Positions 33,799-41,495 of a stretch of 64,000 nucleotides of DNA are shown here, piece by piece. Position 1 is the first letter of the stretch, and the number at the start of each line of letters is the position of its first letter. The position numbers were made by a program, and so were the translations under genes. Source of the stretch: an uncultured Coriobacteriaceae bacterium (GTDB lineage Bacteria; Actinomycetota; Coriobacteriia; Coriobacteriales; Atopobiaceae); contig CAOJNB010000005.1 of assembly GCA_948439405.1 (NCBI GenBank), positions 1-64,000 of the forward strand. Direction: 5' to 3'. A model generated the notes under the pieces. The model saw only the letters and a list, made by a program, of their open reading frames with translations, was not told the DNA's origin and did no database searches.

Positions 33799-34498
33799 GG
33801 AGCCTCCTGTCCGGCCCGTCGAGGCGCACCCTCGGGCACGCCTCCGCGAGCCTGCTCGCGATGGCCCTGGCCGTCTCCTCGTCCCCCGAGCCCGCGAGCC
33901 TCTCGGCGAGGTCGGGCAGCGAGAGCTGGGAGGTGACGACCATCGGGCGCATCCCCGCGTAGCGGTCGTCGATGACCCGGAAGAGCCGGGAGAGGGTCCA
34001 GGCGGTCGGCGTCTCCTTGCCGAGGTCGTCGATCACGAGGAGCCCGCAGCCGGCGAGCGAGTCGAGCACGGCGGCCTCGGCCCCGTAGGCGGAGCGCACG
34101 TCGGCGAGCAGCCGGACGGTCGAGGTGACCCGCGCCGTGCCGCCGGCCGCGAGCGCGCGCCTGACGGCGGCGCAGGCGAGGTGGGTCTTGCCGGCGCCCA
34201 CCGGCCCGAAGACGTAGGCCCCGCGGGCGACGGCCTCGGCGTCCCGGTGCTCGGCGCGCAGGTAGCGCCTCGGGACGCCGGCCCTCTCGCAGGCCGCGTC
34301 GAGCCTGGCCTCCTCGTCGCGCTCCCTCGCGGCCCGCTCGGACCTCTCGCGCTCCGCGCGCTCGGCGGCGGCCCCGGGGCAGTCGCACGGCTCCCAGCCG
34401 ACCTGCATCCGCTCGTCGGAGAGGGGCAGCGGGACCATGAGGGGGCGCAGATCGGCGCCGCAGTGCGGGCACCTACGCGTAGACGGCGAACCGGTCAT
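33785..34498 (-). CDS. DnaC-like helicase loader (AAA+ ATPase)
   Basis: A 237-residue replication protein. An N-terminal zinc-finger-like segment (RRCPHCGADLRPL and CDCPG) precedes the AAA domain, with Walker A YVFGPVGAGKTHLACAAVR (about residue 97), Walker B GLLVIDDLGKETPTAW and sensor region RPMVVTSQLSLPDLAERL. This is the layout of phage IstB/DnaC-type loaders that place the host DnaB helicase at the phage origin. It overlaps the replication-initiator gene by 26 bp. No phage helicase gene was found, so the host helicase is probably used. Confidence 0.87.
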   Translation of the reverse strand: MTGSPSTRRCPHCGADLRPLMVPLPLSDERMQVGWEPCDCPGAAAERAERERSERAARERDEEARLDAACERAGVPRRYLRAEHRDAEAVARGAYVFGPVGAGKTHLACAAVRRALAAGGTARVTSTVRLLADVRSAYGAEAAVLDSLAGCGLLVIDDLGKETPTAWTLSRLFRVIDDRYAGMRPMVVTSQLSLPDLAERLAGSGDEETARAIASRLAEACPRVRLDGPDRRLHGQG

Positions 34499-35174
34499 GG
34501 CCGCCCACCCCCTCGGCCTGGCGGGCGAGCTCGCGGTAGCCCTCGAACTTCGGCCCGAAGAGCGTCTCGGGGCGCAGGTAGGCCCGCATCTTCGGGTCGC
34601 GCCCCCACCTCTCTGCCATGGTCTCGGCCACGGCGCGGAAGTCCTCGAGGCGGTAGCCCTCGGCCCATCGGGCGCGGACGAGGCGGCGCGTCTTGGCCGA
34701 GGAGGCCCGGTAGTGCGTGCCCGCCGCCTCGTTGAGGGCGGCCACGACCTCGGCGTAGGGGATCCGCTCGCCCCCCTCCCCGCACCCCTCCCCCTGGGAG
34801 GAGGAAGGGGAAGAGGAAGAGGAATATATATCGCTTGCCCGGTTGCTCGGCTGGTTGCTCCGTGCTTCGCTCCGCTGGTTGCTTGCCCTCTCGCCTTCGT
34901 CCTGCTTCTCGGTTTGCTTGGCCGTTTGCTTGCCGCTTTGCTTCCCGGTTTGCTTGCCGCCTTGCCTCCCTCCCGAGGCGCCCGCCTCGATGCGCGCCCG
35001 GCTCTTCTCGAGCACGGGCCTCGCCATGGCGAGCGCCATCCGCTGGGCGTCGGTCCTCGGCTCCGGCTCCTCGCCGGTCCTCAGGTAGCGCACCATCATC
35101 CCGATCAGCTCGTCGCCCTCGCGCCGGTTCGACAGCTCGAGGGGCCCGTCGATCAGCGAGTCAAGCACCTGCAT
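34473..35174 (-). CDS. Phage replication initiator-like protein with low-complexity linker
   Basis: About 233 residues. The N-terminal part (VLDSLIDGPLELSNRREGDE, then RYLRTGEEPEPRTDAQRMAL) resembles the DUF6291-type domain. A repetitive hydrophilic linker (KQTGKQSGKQTAKQTEKQ, about residues 75-95, then a Ser-rich stretch) leads to a C-terminal domain (EVVAALNEAAGTHYRASSAK, RARWAEGYRLEDFRAVAETM, FGPKFEGYRELA), the conserved phage C-terminal domain found in DnaD-like initiators. It would bind the origin and recruit the loader encoded next. A GTG at 35183 is an alternative start. The linker DNA is locally AT-rich. Confidence 0.8.
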   Translation of the reverse strand: MQVLDSLIDGPLELSNRREGDELIGMMVRYLRTGEEPEPRTDAQRMALAMARPVLEKSRARIEAGASGGRQGGKQTGKQSGKQTAKQTEKQDEGERASNQRSEARSNQPSNRASDIYSSSSSPSSSQGEGCGEGGERIPYAEVVAALNEAAGTHYRASSAKTRRLVRARWAEGYRLEDFRAVAETMAERWGRDPKMRAYLRPETLFGPKFEGYRELARQAEGVGGHDRFAVYA

Positions 35175-35192
35175 GCCTTCCACCCCCTCTCC

Positions 35193-35723
35193 CTAGAAGG
35201 GGATGTCGACGTCGTAGAGGTCGGGCGCGGCCTGCGGGGCCGGCTGCGGGGCCGGCTGGGGCGCCTGGGGCGCCGGCGCGGGCTGGGGCGCGTAGGCGGG
35301 CGCCTGGGGCGCCTGCGGGACCTGCTGCGGGGCGGCGGCCGCCTGCCGGGGCGCGTAGGCCGGCCGGTCGTAGGCGGGGGCCTGGGCCGCCTGGCGCGGG
35401 CTCATGAACTCGAGCTCGTCGACCACGACCTCGAGCTTGCTGCGGCGCGAGCCGTCCTTGGCCTGCCACGAGCTGTAGCGCAGCCTGCCCTCGACGGCGA
35501 CCTTCTGCCCCTTGGAGAGGTGGCGGGAGACGGCCTCGGCGCGGGCGCCGAACATGACGCAGTCCACGAAGTTCGGGACGTCCTCCCACTGTCCGGTCTG
35601 GCGGTTCTGGCGTCGGTCGTTGACGGCCACGCCGAGGGACAGCACGGCGGTGCCGCCCTGGGTCTGGCGCAGCTCGGGGTCCCGGGTCAGGTTCCCGGAG
35701 ATGCTCACTCGGTTGATGCTCAC
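35193..35723 (-). CDS. ssb: Single-stranded DNA-binding protein
   Basis: About 176 residues with a GTG start at 35723 and AGGAGG upstream. The OB fold is clear: NRVSISGNLTRDPELRQTQG, VNFV-like NFVDCVMFGARAEAVSRHL and KGQKVAVEGRLRYSSW. A long Ala/Pro/Gln-rich linker (about residues 112-165) ends in the acidic tip DLYDVDIPF, which in SSB recruits partner proteins. It sits with the ERF annealing protein and the replication genes, so it serves phage replication and recombination. The start overlaps the previous stop as GTGA. Confidence 0.93.
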   Translation of the reverse strand: MSINRVSISGNLTRDPELRQTQGGTAVLSLGVAVNDRRQNRQTGQWEDVPNFVDCVMFGARAEAVSRHLSKGQKVAVEGRLRYSSWQAKDGSRRSKLEVVVDELEFMSPRQAAQAPAYDRPAYAPRQAAAAPQQVPQAPQAPAYAPQPAPAPQAPQPAPQPAPQAAPDLYDVDIPF

Positions 35724-36088
35724 AGGTATCCTCCTTGCGTCACGCCCCCGCTGGCCCAGACGCGCGCGATCTCGGCGTCGACCATGCGGATGCGCAGCTT
35801 GTAGACGTTGATGGCCTCCTGGGAGGCCTTGTAGATGGCCTCGGAGCAGTCGCGGCGGCACTTGAGCTCGGAGATCTCGGGGAGCCCGCGGCACAGGTCG
35901 CTCGTGATGGTCACGGGCGTCCCCTTGGCGCGCTCGCCGAGGATGGCGACGCGCAGCGCCCTGCGGTACTCCGCCTCGTTCTCCGCGTACTGGCAGCCGC
36001 TCGTCCGGCACACCTCCAGCTCCTCCATAAGGCGGTCGGTGAGGTCGTCGAGCCTCTCGTAGAGGTCCTGCAGCGAGGCCTCGGCCAT
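35720..36088 (-). CDS. Small helical phage protein of unknown function
   Basis: A 122-residue protein, mainly helical, with a coiled-coil-like start (SLQDLYERLDDLTDRLMEEL) and several cysteines (EVCRTSGCQYAENEAEYRR, then SELKCRRDCSEAIYKASQEA). It lies between the ERF annealing protein (3 bp gap) and SSB (GTGA overlap) and is therefore probably part of the recombination/replication module. Cysteines could bind metal. No family recognised. Confidence 0.65.
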   Translation of the reverse strand: MAEASLQDLYERLDDLTDRLMEELEVCRTSGCQYAENEAEYRRALRVAILGERAKGTPVTITSDLCRGLPEISELKCRRDCSEAIYKASQEAINVYKLRIRMVDAEIARVWASGGVTQGGYL

Positions 36089-36091
36089 GCG

Positions 36092-36649
36092 CTACTCGAC
36101 CTCCCAGGCGGGCGCCGGGCAGCATCCCGGGGCCGCGACGAAGGCCTCGTACTGGGCCGCGTCGGCGAACTCGTAGCGCGTCCCGCAGCTGCGGCAGCGC
36201 GCGGTGAACGGGCCCGAGGGCGGGGGCGCCGCCTCCTGCCGGGCCGCCGGCGCGTCGGCGTCGGCGGTGTCGTCGATGGCGAGCAGGTTGGCGAGGGCGC
36301 GCTTGCCGGCGTAGGAGGCCGCGGCCCCCGTGATCTGGGAGGCGTCCATGCCCTTCTTCTCCTTCGGCTCGCGGGCGAGCCCCCGGGCGTCGACGCGCTC
36401 GCCCGTGGCCGCGTCCACGACCGACGCGCACGCCCGCACGTAGACCCACCCCTCCGAGACCTCGACGGCCTCGTCCGAGCACAGCAGGAGCATCCCGCGG
36501 TCGTGGCACAGGGGCTTGGCCGCCTCGAGCACGTCCTCCTTGCTCCGGTAGTCGAAGCCCCCGAAGCTGTTGTGCTGCCCCTTCGGGGCCTTGAGCTCGC
36601 GCTGGACCTCGAGCAGCCTCGCGAGCAGCGTCGGCCTCTCGTCACTCAT
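36092..36649 (-). CDS. ERF-family single-strand annealing protein
   Basis: A 185-residue recombinase of the P22 Erf family: LLEVQRELKAPKGQHNSFGG then FDYRSKEDVLEAAKPLCHDR at the N-terminus, the ATGERVDARGLAREPKEKKG beta-hairpin region and the ASQITGAAASYAGKRALANL helix with the conserved YAGKRAL. A C-terminal zinc-finger-like end follows (RCRSCGTRYEF and GCCPAP). It pairs single-stranded phage DNA in replication and repair. It overlaps the DUF1351 gene by 8 bp. Confidence 0.9.
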   Translation of the reverse strand: MSDERPTLLARLLEVQRELKAPKGQHNSFGGFDYRSKEDVLEAAKPLCHDRGMLLLCSDEAVEVSEGWVYVRACASVVDAATGERVDARGLAREPKEKKGMDASQITGAAASYAGKRALANLLAIDDTADADAPAARQEAAPPPSGPFTARCRSCGTRYEFADAAQYEAFVAAPGCCPAPAWEVE

Positions 36650-37655
36650 CCCCGGCCTCCCCCTTCTCCTTCTCCTTCGCCTTCCGGCTGGCCTGCTCGA
36701 GCGTCCCGGACAGGAAGCGCCCGACCACCCGCGGCCTCAGCGAGCCGCAGAAGGCCCCGATCCTCTGCATCTGGTTGACGCTCGCCGCCTCGATGACCAT
36801 CACGCACGGCATGTACGGGCCGCCGGGCACCGCCTGCTCGGCCTGCGGGGCCGCCGGCGCGGGGGGCGCCGGAGGGGCGGGCGGCGCCGGCTCGGGGGCC
36901 GGCTCCGGCTCGGGGGAGGGGACGGGCTCCCTCTCGGGCTCCGGCTCGGGCTCGACGGCCTCGCGCATCTCGCGGATGCGCGTCGTCTCCTCCGCGGCGT
37001 CGCGGGCGGCGCGCAGCGCGGTGCCCAAATCGAGGCTCGCGAAGAACTCGCGCTCCGCCACCTCGTAGCAGGGCATGCCCGCCTGCGCCTTGAGGACGTC
37101 CCAGTCGTGGGCGACGCGGGTCACCTTCTCCTCGATGGCGCGCTTCGCCTTCTCCTCCCCGAACGTCTTGTTGAGCCACTGCGCCTCGTGGATGCGCTCG
37201 TAGGGCACGACCGGGGCGAGGAGCCCCGCGAAGCCCTCGTAGTGCTCGCGCAGCTCGTCGCGCAGGCGCCCCTTGCGGGCGTCCTCGGCCTCGTCGAGCT
37301 GGGCCTTGATGCCGGAGCTCGCGGAGCGCGCCTTCTCGGCGATGGCGTTGACGCGGCCCTCGAACTCGTCGAAGGGGCGCATGTACTCGCGCTTGAGGGC
37401 GCGGCGCCTCTCGTCGATCTCCTTCGCGATGCCGTTGAGGTACGTGCGGTCGCGCCTCGCCTGCCTGAGCGAGGCCGGGTCCGAGAGGTCGTAGGTCGCC
37501 TCCGCGTAGCCGGCCACCATCTTCGAGACGCGCGCGTCCAGCTGGACGAGGTTCGTCTCGATCGTCGCCGGCGTGATGCTCACGGCCAGCCCGCCGTCCT
37601 CGACGACCTCGGCCTCGACCTCGATGACCTCGTCGCCCTTCTTCCTGCCGCTCAC
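36642..37655 (-). CDS. DUF1351-family phage protein
   Basis: A 337-residue protein with a GTG start overlapping the previous stop (GTGA, 37652-37655). The core is DUF1351: NLVQLDARVSKMVAGYAEAT, then LKREYMRPFDEFEGRVNAIA and EAQWLNKTFGEEKAKRAIEE, followed by a long Pro/Glu linker (about residues 220-265) and a C-terminal patch MPCVMVIEAASVNQMQRIGA. DUF1351 proteins accompany phage single-strand annealing recombinases (ERF or RecT), often beside nucleases, and a role in recombination is likely though not shown. It directly precedes erf. Confidence 0.82.
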   Translation of the reverse strand: MSGRKKGDEVIEVEAEVVEDGGLAVSITPATIETNLVQLDARVSKMVAGYAEATYDLSDPASLRQARRDRTYLNGIAKEIDERRRALKREYMRPFDEFEGRVNAIAEKARSASSGIKAQLDEAEDARKGRLRDELREHYEGFAGLLAPVVPYERIHEAQWLNKTFGEEKAKRAIEEKVTRVAHDWDVLKAQAGMPCYEVAEREFFASLDLGTALRAARDAAEETTRIREMREAVEPEPEPEREPVPSPEPEPAPEPAPPAPPAPPAPAAPQAEQAVPGGPYMPCVMVIEAASVNQMQRIGAFCGSLRPRVVGRFLSGTLEQASRKAKEKEKGEAGDE

Positions 37656-38932
37656 TCTCCGTCTCCTCCCTTTGCGCCGGCGCGGAAGGCCTCGGCGGCC
37701 CTGCGCTCCGACTCGCTCGGCTCGTATCCGTCCGCCTCCATGGCCTCGAGCAGCTCGAGGGCGTCGGCGCAGCTCTCGGGCTGCAGGTGCCCCCCGAACC
37801 CCGCGAGGAGGCTCGAGACGGTCCAGGGGTGGGGCCACGACCTGTGCTCCATGCCCAGGGCGACCGAGAGCTCGGTGGTCTGGCGGACGAGGGTCGTCCC
37901 GACCTCGGCCTCGAACGCCGAGACGCTGTAGTGCTCGTGGGCCCGCCTCGTCAGCAGGGCCGCCGTGCGCCGCATGGAGCCCAGGTCGTGGATGCGCTCG
38001 CCGACCCAGCGGAGCCGGCGCGCCTCGTCCTCGCGCAGCGCGGCCTCGAGCTCGCTCCTCTCCTCGGCGGCGCGGGCGCGCTCCTCGTCCGCCCCCTCGT
38101 CGGCGGGGGCGAGGAACGTCAGCGTCGTGCCCCCTCCCGTCTCCATGGCGACCTCGCAGCGCCCCTCGGAGGCCAGGTACGAGGCGAGCCGGCCCTCGTC
38201 GAAGGCGGCGAACGTCCGCTCGGCGACGAGGCCCTCGGGGCGCGCGTCCACGACGCGCACGCCGGCGTCGCGGGCGGCACGGAGCATGCGCCCGACGGCG
38301 GCGCGGGCGTCGCGCCTCGCGACGGCCGCCTCGTAGCGGCGCCTCCACTCGGAGGGCGGGCAGTCGCGGACCTCGGCCACGGCCTCGGGGTCGCCCTCGA
38401 GGTCGGCGATCGCGGCGAGGCGGTCGAGCGTCATGTCGTAGGCGGCGTCGCGCACCGCCCGCGAGGCCCTGCGGACGCGCCGGACCGTGGGCGCGTCGAT
38501 GCGCGCGGCCGCCGCGACGTCCTCGTCCGGCAGGTCGAGGGCGAGCATCGTCTGCACGCCTCGGCTCAGCTCCTCGGGCGCGAGGGCGCGCTTGGCGTCG
38601 GTCTCGACCATCGCCTTGGCGGCCTCCTGGCGGGCGAGCTCGGCCTCGCCGGCGTCGTCGTAGACGTCGGCCCAGAAGCGCGCGGTGCCGATGCTGCGCA
38701 TGGCCTCGACGCGGCACTCGCCGTCGACGATCCAGTAGATGCCCCCGTCCCTGTAGAGGATGGGCCGCATCCGGGGCTGGCCCGGGTTGAGCCGGTTGCG
38801 CCCGAACTGCCCGGCGAGCTGCGAGATGTACTCCCTGCACTCCGGGCTCCCGACGTCGCGGGGGTTCATCCGCTCCCCGTCGACCTCGTAGGGGTGGACG
38901 TCTCGGATGTCCACCATCTCCATGGTCTGCAT
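37652..38932 (-). CDS. ParB-like nuclease-domain phage protein
   Basis: A 426-residue protein. The first ~130 residues are a ParB/Spo0J N-terminal domain: VDIRDVHPYEVDGERMNPRD, then MRPILYRDGGIYWIVDGECR and VEAMRSIG, the G-ECR motif being the ParB box. A helix-turn-helix region follows (LDLPDEDVAAAARIDAPTVR). The rest is helical and not recognised. ParB-like proteins in phage early operons act in regulation or DNA processing, and no ParA is present here, so plasmid-like partition is unlikely. The ATG follows AGGAGGAG. Confidence 0.85.
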   Translation of the reverse strand: MQTMEMVDIRDVHPYEVDGERMNPRDVGSPECREYISQLAGQFGRNRLNPGQPRMRPILYRDGGIYWIVDGECRVEAMRSIGTARFWADVYDDAGEAELARQEAAKAMVETDAKRALAPEELSRGVQTMLALDLPDEDVAAAARIDAPTVRRVRRASRAVRDAAYDMTLDRLAAIADLEGDPEAVAEVRDCPPSEWRRRYEAAVARRDARAAVGRMLRAARDAGVRVVDARPEGLVAERTFAAFDEGRLASYLASEGRCEVAMETGGGTTLTFLAPADEGADEERARAAEERSELEAALREDEARRLRWVGERIHDLGSMRRTAALLTRRAHEHYSVSAFEAEVGTTLVRQTTELSVALGMEHRSWPHPWTVSSLLAGFGGHLQPESCADALELLEAMEADGYEPSESERRAAEAFRAGAKGGDGE

Positions 38933-38953
38933 GTCTCCTCCTTCTTCCGGGCC

Positions 38954-39508
38954 CTAGGCCCGTCCCTCCTGGTCCGCGAGCTTCCTCGCGATGCGCTCCT
39001 TCCTCCTCTGCGCGGCCTTGAGCAGCCTCGTGAGCCGCCGGACGCGCCACCTCTCCATGTCGAGCTCGTTGGCCTCCTCGGCGAGCGCCGCCTCGTAGCG
39101 GGGGAGCCCGGCCGTGGGGCGGGGGACGGGCATCGGCTCGGCGCCGCTCTGCCGCTCCGCCTCCGTGTCCGCGTAGACGGCCCTCTGGGCCGCGGGCAGC
39201 CCCGCGAGCAGGCGGGCCGTCTCGGCCTCGCAGCGCGCGAGCCTGCGCGAGAGGCGGCAGGCCTCGCAGATCCCCTCGTCGCCGAGCGTCGCGCTCGCCC
39301 TGCCGCACGCCGGGCACACCTGGGTGGCCGGCTCGTGGTAGCGCAGGTCGCACTCGACGCCGCGGGCCCTCAGCTGGGCGGCCCTGCGCTCGACCGACGA
39401 GGTCGAGCGCCTGAGCCGGCGGCACACCTCCGCCTTCGGGACGCGGCCGGCGAGCCTCGCGAGCTCGCGCTCCTCGCCCGTGGTCCACGGCCTCGGGCGC
39501 CCGCTCAT
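38954..39508 (-). CDS. HTH and zinc-ribbon phage DNA-binding protein
   Basis: About 184 residues. A Myb/SANT-like N-terminus (RPWTTGEERELARLAGRVPK then AEVCRRLRRSTSSVERRAAQ) is followed by a zinc ribbon (QVCPACGRASATLGDEGICE, C-A-C) and a C-terminal basic helical tail (TRLLKAAQRRKERIARKLAD). It probably binds DNA and may regulate or help the recombination genes downstream. The start ATG overlaps the previous stop (ATGA, 39505-39508). Family unnamed. Confidence 0.7.
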   Translation of the reverse strand: MSGRPRPWTTGEERELARLAGRVPKAEVCRRLRRSTSSVERRAAQLRARGVECDLRYHEPATQVCPACGRASATLGDEGICEACRLSRRLARCEAETARLLAGLPAAQRAVYADTEAERQSGAEPMPVPRPTAGLPRYEAALAEEANELDMERWRVRRLTRLLKAAQRRKERIARKLADQEGRA

Positions 39509-39876
39509 GCCGCGTGGGCCTCCCGGGCGAGCCTCCTGGCCTCGGCGAGCGAGCGGGCTCGGAAGCTCTGGGGCCCGACGATGTCCTCCCAGTAGCCGAC
39601 GAGGTCCACCTCGTCGACGGGGGTCTCGCGGAACCTCAGGAAGCGGGTGAGCGAGGGATCCTCCATGGCCATGTAGCGCGACAGCACGCTCCACAGGTTG
39701 TGGTCGCGCTTGAACATGGAGGCGAGCCTCACGTCCATCCCGTGCCTGCGCGCCTGCTCGTAGACGGTCCCGCGCTGGATGGGCTCGCCCTCGGCGGCGA
39801 GGCGGGCGCAGAAGCCGCGCAGCGCCTCCCAGCGGTCCGGGTGCCTGCGCACCCACACGCACGCCTTGGCGACCAT
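39505..39876 (-). CDS. Phage protein of unknown function (early region)
   Basis: A 123-residue basic protein: CVWVRRHPDRWEALRGFCAR, then RGTVYEQARRHGMDVRLASM and FKRDHNLWSVLSRYMAMEDP. The central part has the look of a winged-helix or HTH protein and the C-terminal part ends in a charged helix (FRARSLAEARRLAREAHAA). The ATG at 39876 has GGGAGGG upstream. No family was recognised; the genes on both sides are DNA-binding, so a nucleic-acid role is plausible. Confidence 0.6.
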   Translation of the reverse strand: MVAKACVWVRRHPDRWEALRGFCARLAAEGEPIQRGTVYEQARRHGMDVRLASMFKRDHNLWSVLSRYMAMEDPSLTRFLRFRETPVDEVDLVGYWEDIVGPQSFRARSLAEARRLAREAHAA

Positions 39877-39890
39877 CTGGCGCGCCCTCC

Positions 39891-40013
39891 CTACGCCAGC
39901 CACAGCAGCCCCGCCATCGCCCCGAGCACGAAGCCGTCCAGCAGCATGAGCGCGACGTCCTGCCAGGAGACCCACACGCCGCCTCGGGCGCGCCCTTCCC
40001 TGCCGTCCCTCAT
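39891..40013 (-). CDS. 40-residue single-pass membrane protein
   Basis: A short basic N-terminus (MRDGREGRARGGVWVSWQDV) followed by one hydrophobic helix (ALMLLDGFVLGAMAGLLWLA) to the C-terminus. The ATG overlaps the stop of the preceding gene as ATGA (40010-40013). Too small to assign; tiny membrane peptides of this type in early regions sometimes modify host membrane functions. Confidence 0.55.
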   Translation of the reverse strand: MRDGREGRARGGVWVSWQDVALMLLDGFVLGAMAGLLWLA

Positions 40014-40180
40014 GCGGGCCCGCCCGTCGCGGCGCGCCTGCGCTCCTCCATCCATGCCTCGAATCTCCTCTCGTTCTCCGGGTCCGAATAGAAGGCCTTG
40101 AGGTGCTCCCTGAGGAGGTGCGCCCCGCACCTCCCGCGCGCCCTCCGCCGGCGGGAGGTCCCGCCCGGCGCGGCCGGCAT
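40010..40180 (-). CDS. 56-residue phage protein
   Basis: A very basic N-terminus (APGGTSRRRRARGRCGAHLL) followed by REHLKAFYSDPENERRFEAW, which ends in MEERRRAATGGPA. The chosen ATG at 40180 has a modest GAGGCGGG upstream; the stop is coupled to the following 40-residue gene. No family was recognised. Confidence 0.55.
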   Translation of the reverse strand: MPAAPGGTSRRRRARGRCGAHLLREHLKAFYSDPENERRFEAWMEERRRAATGGPA

Positions 40181-40190
40181 GGCGCCCGCC

Positions 40191-40415
40191 TCAGTCCCCG
40201 TCCGGCTCGTCGCTGCGAGTCGCGACGACGGTGCACCGGGGGGCCTCGAGCGCGTCGGCCAGGGCCAGGACGGCCCTCGCGGCCTCGGCGGCCGCCACGG
40301 CCGCCTCGAGGCAGGCGCCTGCCGCCTCGGTGGCCTCACACAGCAGGTCCAGCCCCTCGACGTCGACGCCGAGGTCGACGCGGGCCTCGAGCCGCTCCCT
40401 CTTCTCCTCCTTCAT
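40191..40415 (-). CDS. 74-residue early phage protein
   Basis: A small alanine-rich, helical and acidic protein (KEEKRERLEARVDLGVDVEG, then a long Ala/Glu-rich helix). The ATG at 40415 is preceded by GAGGAG six bases upstream; a longer start at 40487 is possible but lacks one. It is the second lytic gene after the Cro-like regulator. Function unknown. The 40416-40558 spacer has no convincing gene. Confidence 0.55.
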   Translation of the reverse strand: MKEEKRERLEARVDLGVDVEGLDLLCEATEAAGACLEAAVAAAEAARAVLALADALEAPRCTVVATRSDEPDGD

Positions 40416-40558
40416 CTGCTTCTCCTCTCTCGTCCCGGACGGGCCGGGGGCGACGGCACGCGGTCCGTCAGGCATGTCCGGATGCAAACGTCACGAAAGG
40501 AGAGGAACTCGTCCCGCATGCCGCCACCTCCGGCCCGTCCAGCTTGTGGACTATAGGT

Positions 40559-40753
40559 TTAACTATCGTCCCTGGTGAAAAAAATATCCTGCACATCAAC
40601 CCTGAAGATGCGGGCGAGCTTGCGAGCGTCGTCTACGCTGATGTCGCCTGGATGCTTCTCCATTCGTGCATATGTAGGCCTGGAAATGCCCATGATGTCA
40701 GCGACTTGCTGCTGGGTGTACCGCTCGCGCTTGCGTGCCTCGATCAGGTCCAT
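40559..40753 (-). CDS. Cro-like XRE regulator (first lytic gene)
   Basis: A 64-residue helix-turn-helix protein: MDLIEARKRERYTQQQVADI then MGISRPTYARMEKHPGDISV. It is divergent from the S24-type repressor gene and close to a strong minus promoter, so it occupies the Cro position of the genetic switch. It probably represses the lysogeny promoter once lytic growth starts. The ATG has GAGGAGGG upstream. Base composition here and in the control region is visibly lower in GC than elsewhere in the phage. Confidence 0.87.
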   Translation of the reverse strand: MDLIEARKRERYTQQQVADIMGISRPTYARMEKHPGDISVDDARKLARIFRVDVQDIFFTRDDS

Positions 40754-40777
40754 CCGCCCTCCTCTCTGTCGACTCAG

Positions 40778-40817
40778 ACTATAGCCAAACATATATACGA
40801 TGTAAAGAGAATTTCTC
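40778..40817 (-). promoter_or_regulatory. Lytic promoter and operator in the switch region
   Basis: On minus, TTTACA (plus 40801-40806) and TATAGT (plus 40778-40783) are separated by exactly 17 bp, a good sigma-70-type promoter for the Cro-like gene. An 11-bp dyad GAGAATTTCTC (40807-40817) abuts the -35 box and is a likely repressor operator. Further out, ATGTAAAG (40800-40807) and CTTTTACAT form another inverted pair. The opposing promoter for the repressor gene is not as clear. Confidence 0.75.
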
Positions 40818-40853
40818 ATAGAATGTATTTTGACTTTTACATAAGGAGGGGCC

Positions 40854-41492
40854 ATGAGCATCGCTAGCAACATCAGGCGGATACGTGAGTCCCATGGCAT
40901 GACCCAGGAGGAGTTCGGGAAGATTGCCAGCGTCACCGCAATGGCGGTGTCACAGTGGGAGAACGGGCGATCTGTTCCCCGCATGGGTGCGGTTCAGGCC
41001 ATTGCCGACTACTTCCACATCAGCAAGGGCGAGCTACTTGATGACGCGCGAGACTCGCTCCCCACGGGCGCCATTCCCGTGCGCGGCACCTCCGCGATGG
41101 TCCCGGTCCGCACCCTCGGCGTCACGCACGCCGGCGAGCGCATGGACGAGCTGGAGAGTGAGTACGAGGTCGAGTTCCCGGCCGGCGTGGTCTCGCGCCA
41201 CCCGGGATGCTTCGCGCTCAAGGTCGAGGGCGACTGCATGGACCGCCGCTACCCCGACGGCTGCCACGTGCTCGTGGACCCGGAGGCCGAGCCCTCCAAC
41301 GGCGCGGCCGTGGTCGCCGAGTTCGACGACGGGCGCAGCGTGCTGCGCTGCTGCTACCGGGGGGCGTCGACGATGATGCTGTCGGCCGACAGCTTCTCGG
41401 AGGAGTACGAGGACATAGTCGTGATGCACGACGACCCGCCCGTGCGGCTCGTGGGCGTCGTCGTGTGGTTCCAGTCCGGCGAGGAGGAGTAG
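40854..41492 (+). CDS. CI-like repressor: XRE HTH plus S24-type domain with altered catalytic dyad
   Basis: A 212-residue repressor. Residues 1-60 are an HTH (IRRIRESHGMTQEEFGKIAS then TAMAVSQWENGRSVP). The C-terminal domain is LexA/CI-like (S24): the cleavage-type Ala-Gly is present in GVTHAGERMD, but the nucleophile position in the GDSM motif reads VEGDCMDRRYPDG (C128) and the lysine position is R165 in SVLRCC. The spacing of 37 residues is that of LexA S119/K156, so the alignment is reliable. Autocleavage on RecA signal may be lost or weak. The gene starts with AAGGAGGGG upstream and opens the lysogeny module. Confidence 0.88.
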   Translation: MSIASNIRRIRESHGMTQEEFGKIASVTAMAVSQWENGRSVPRMGAVQAIADYFHISKGELLDDARDSLPTGAIPVRGTSAMVPVRTLGVTHAGERMDELESEYEVEFPAGVVSRHPGCFALKVEGDCMDRRYPDGCHVLVDPEAEPSNGAAVVAEFDDGRSVLRCCYRGASTMMLSADSFSEEYEDIVVMHDDPPVRLVGVVVWFQSGEEE

Positions 41493-41495
41493 GGG

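Noticed and set aside
34900-34985. CRISPR-like or tandem DNA repeat array
   Set aside because: The short GCTTGC-type units are the coding repeats of the KQT linker, without uniform repeats and unique spacers of CRISPR length; no cas genes are present.
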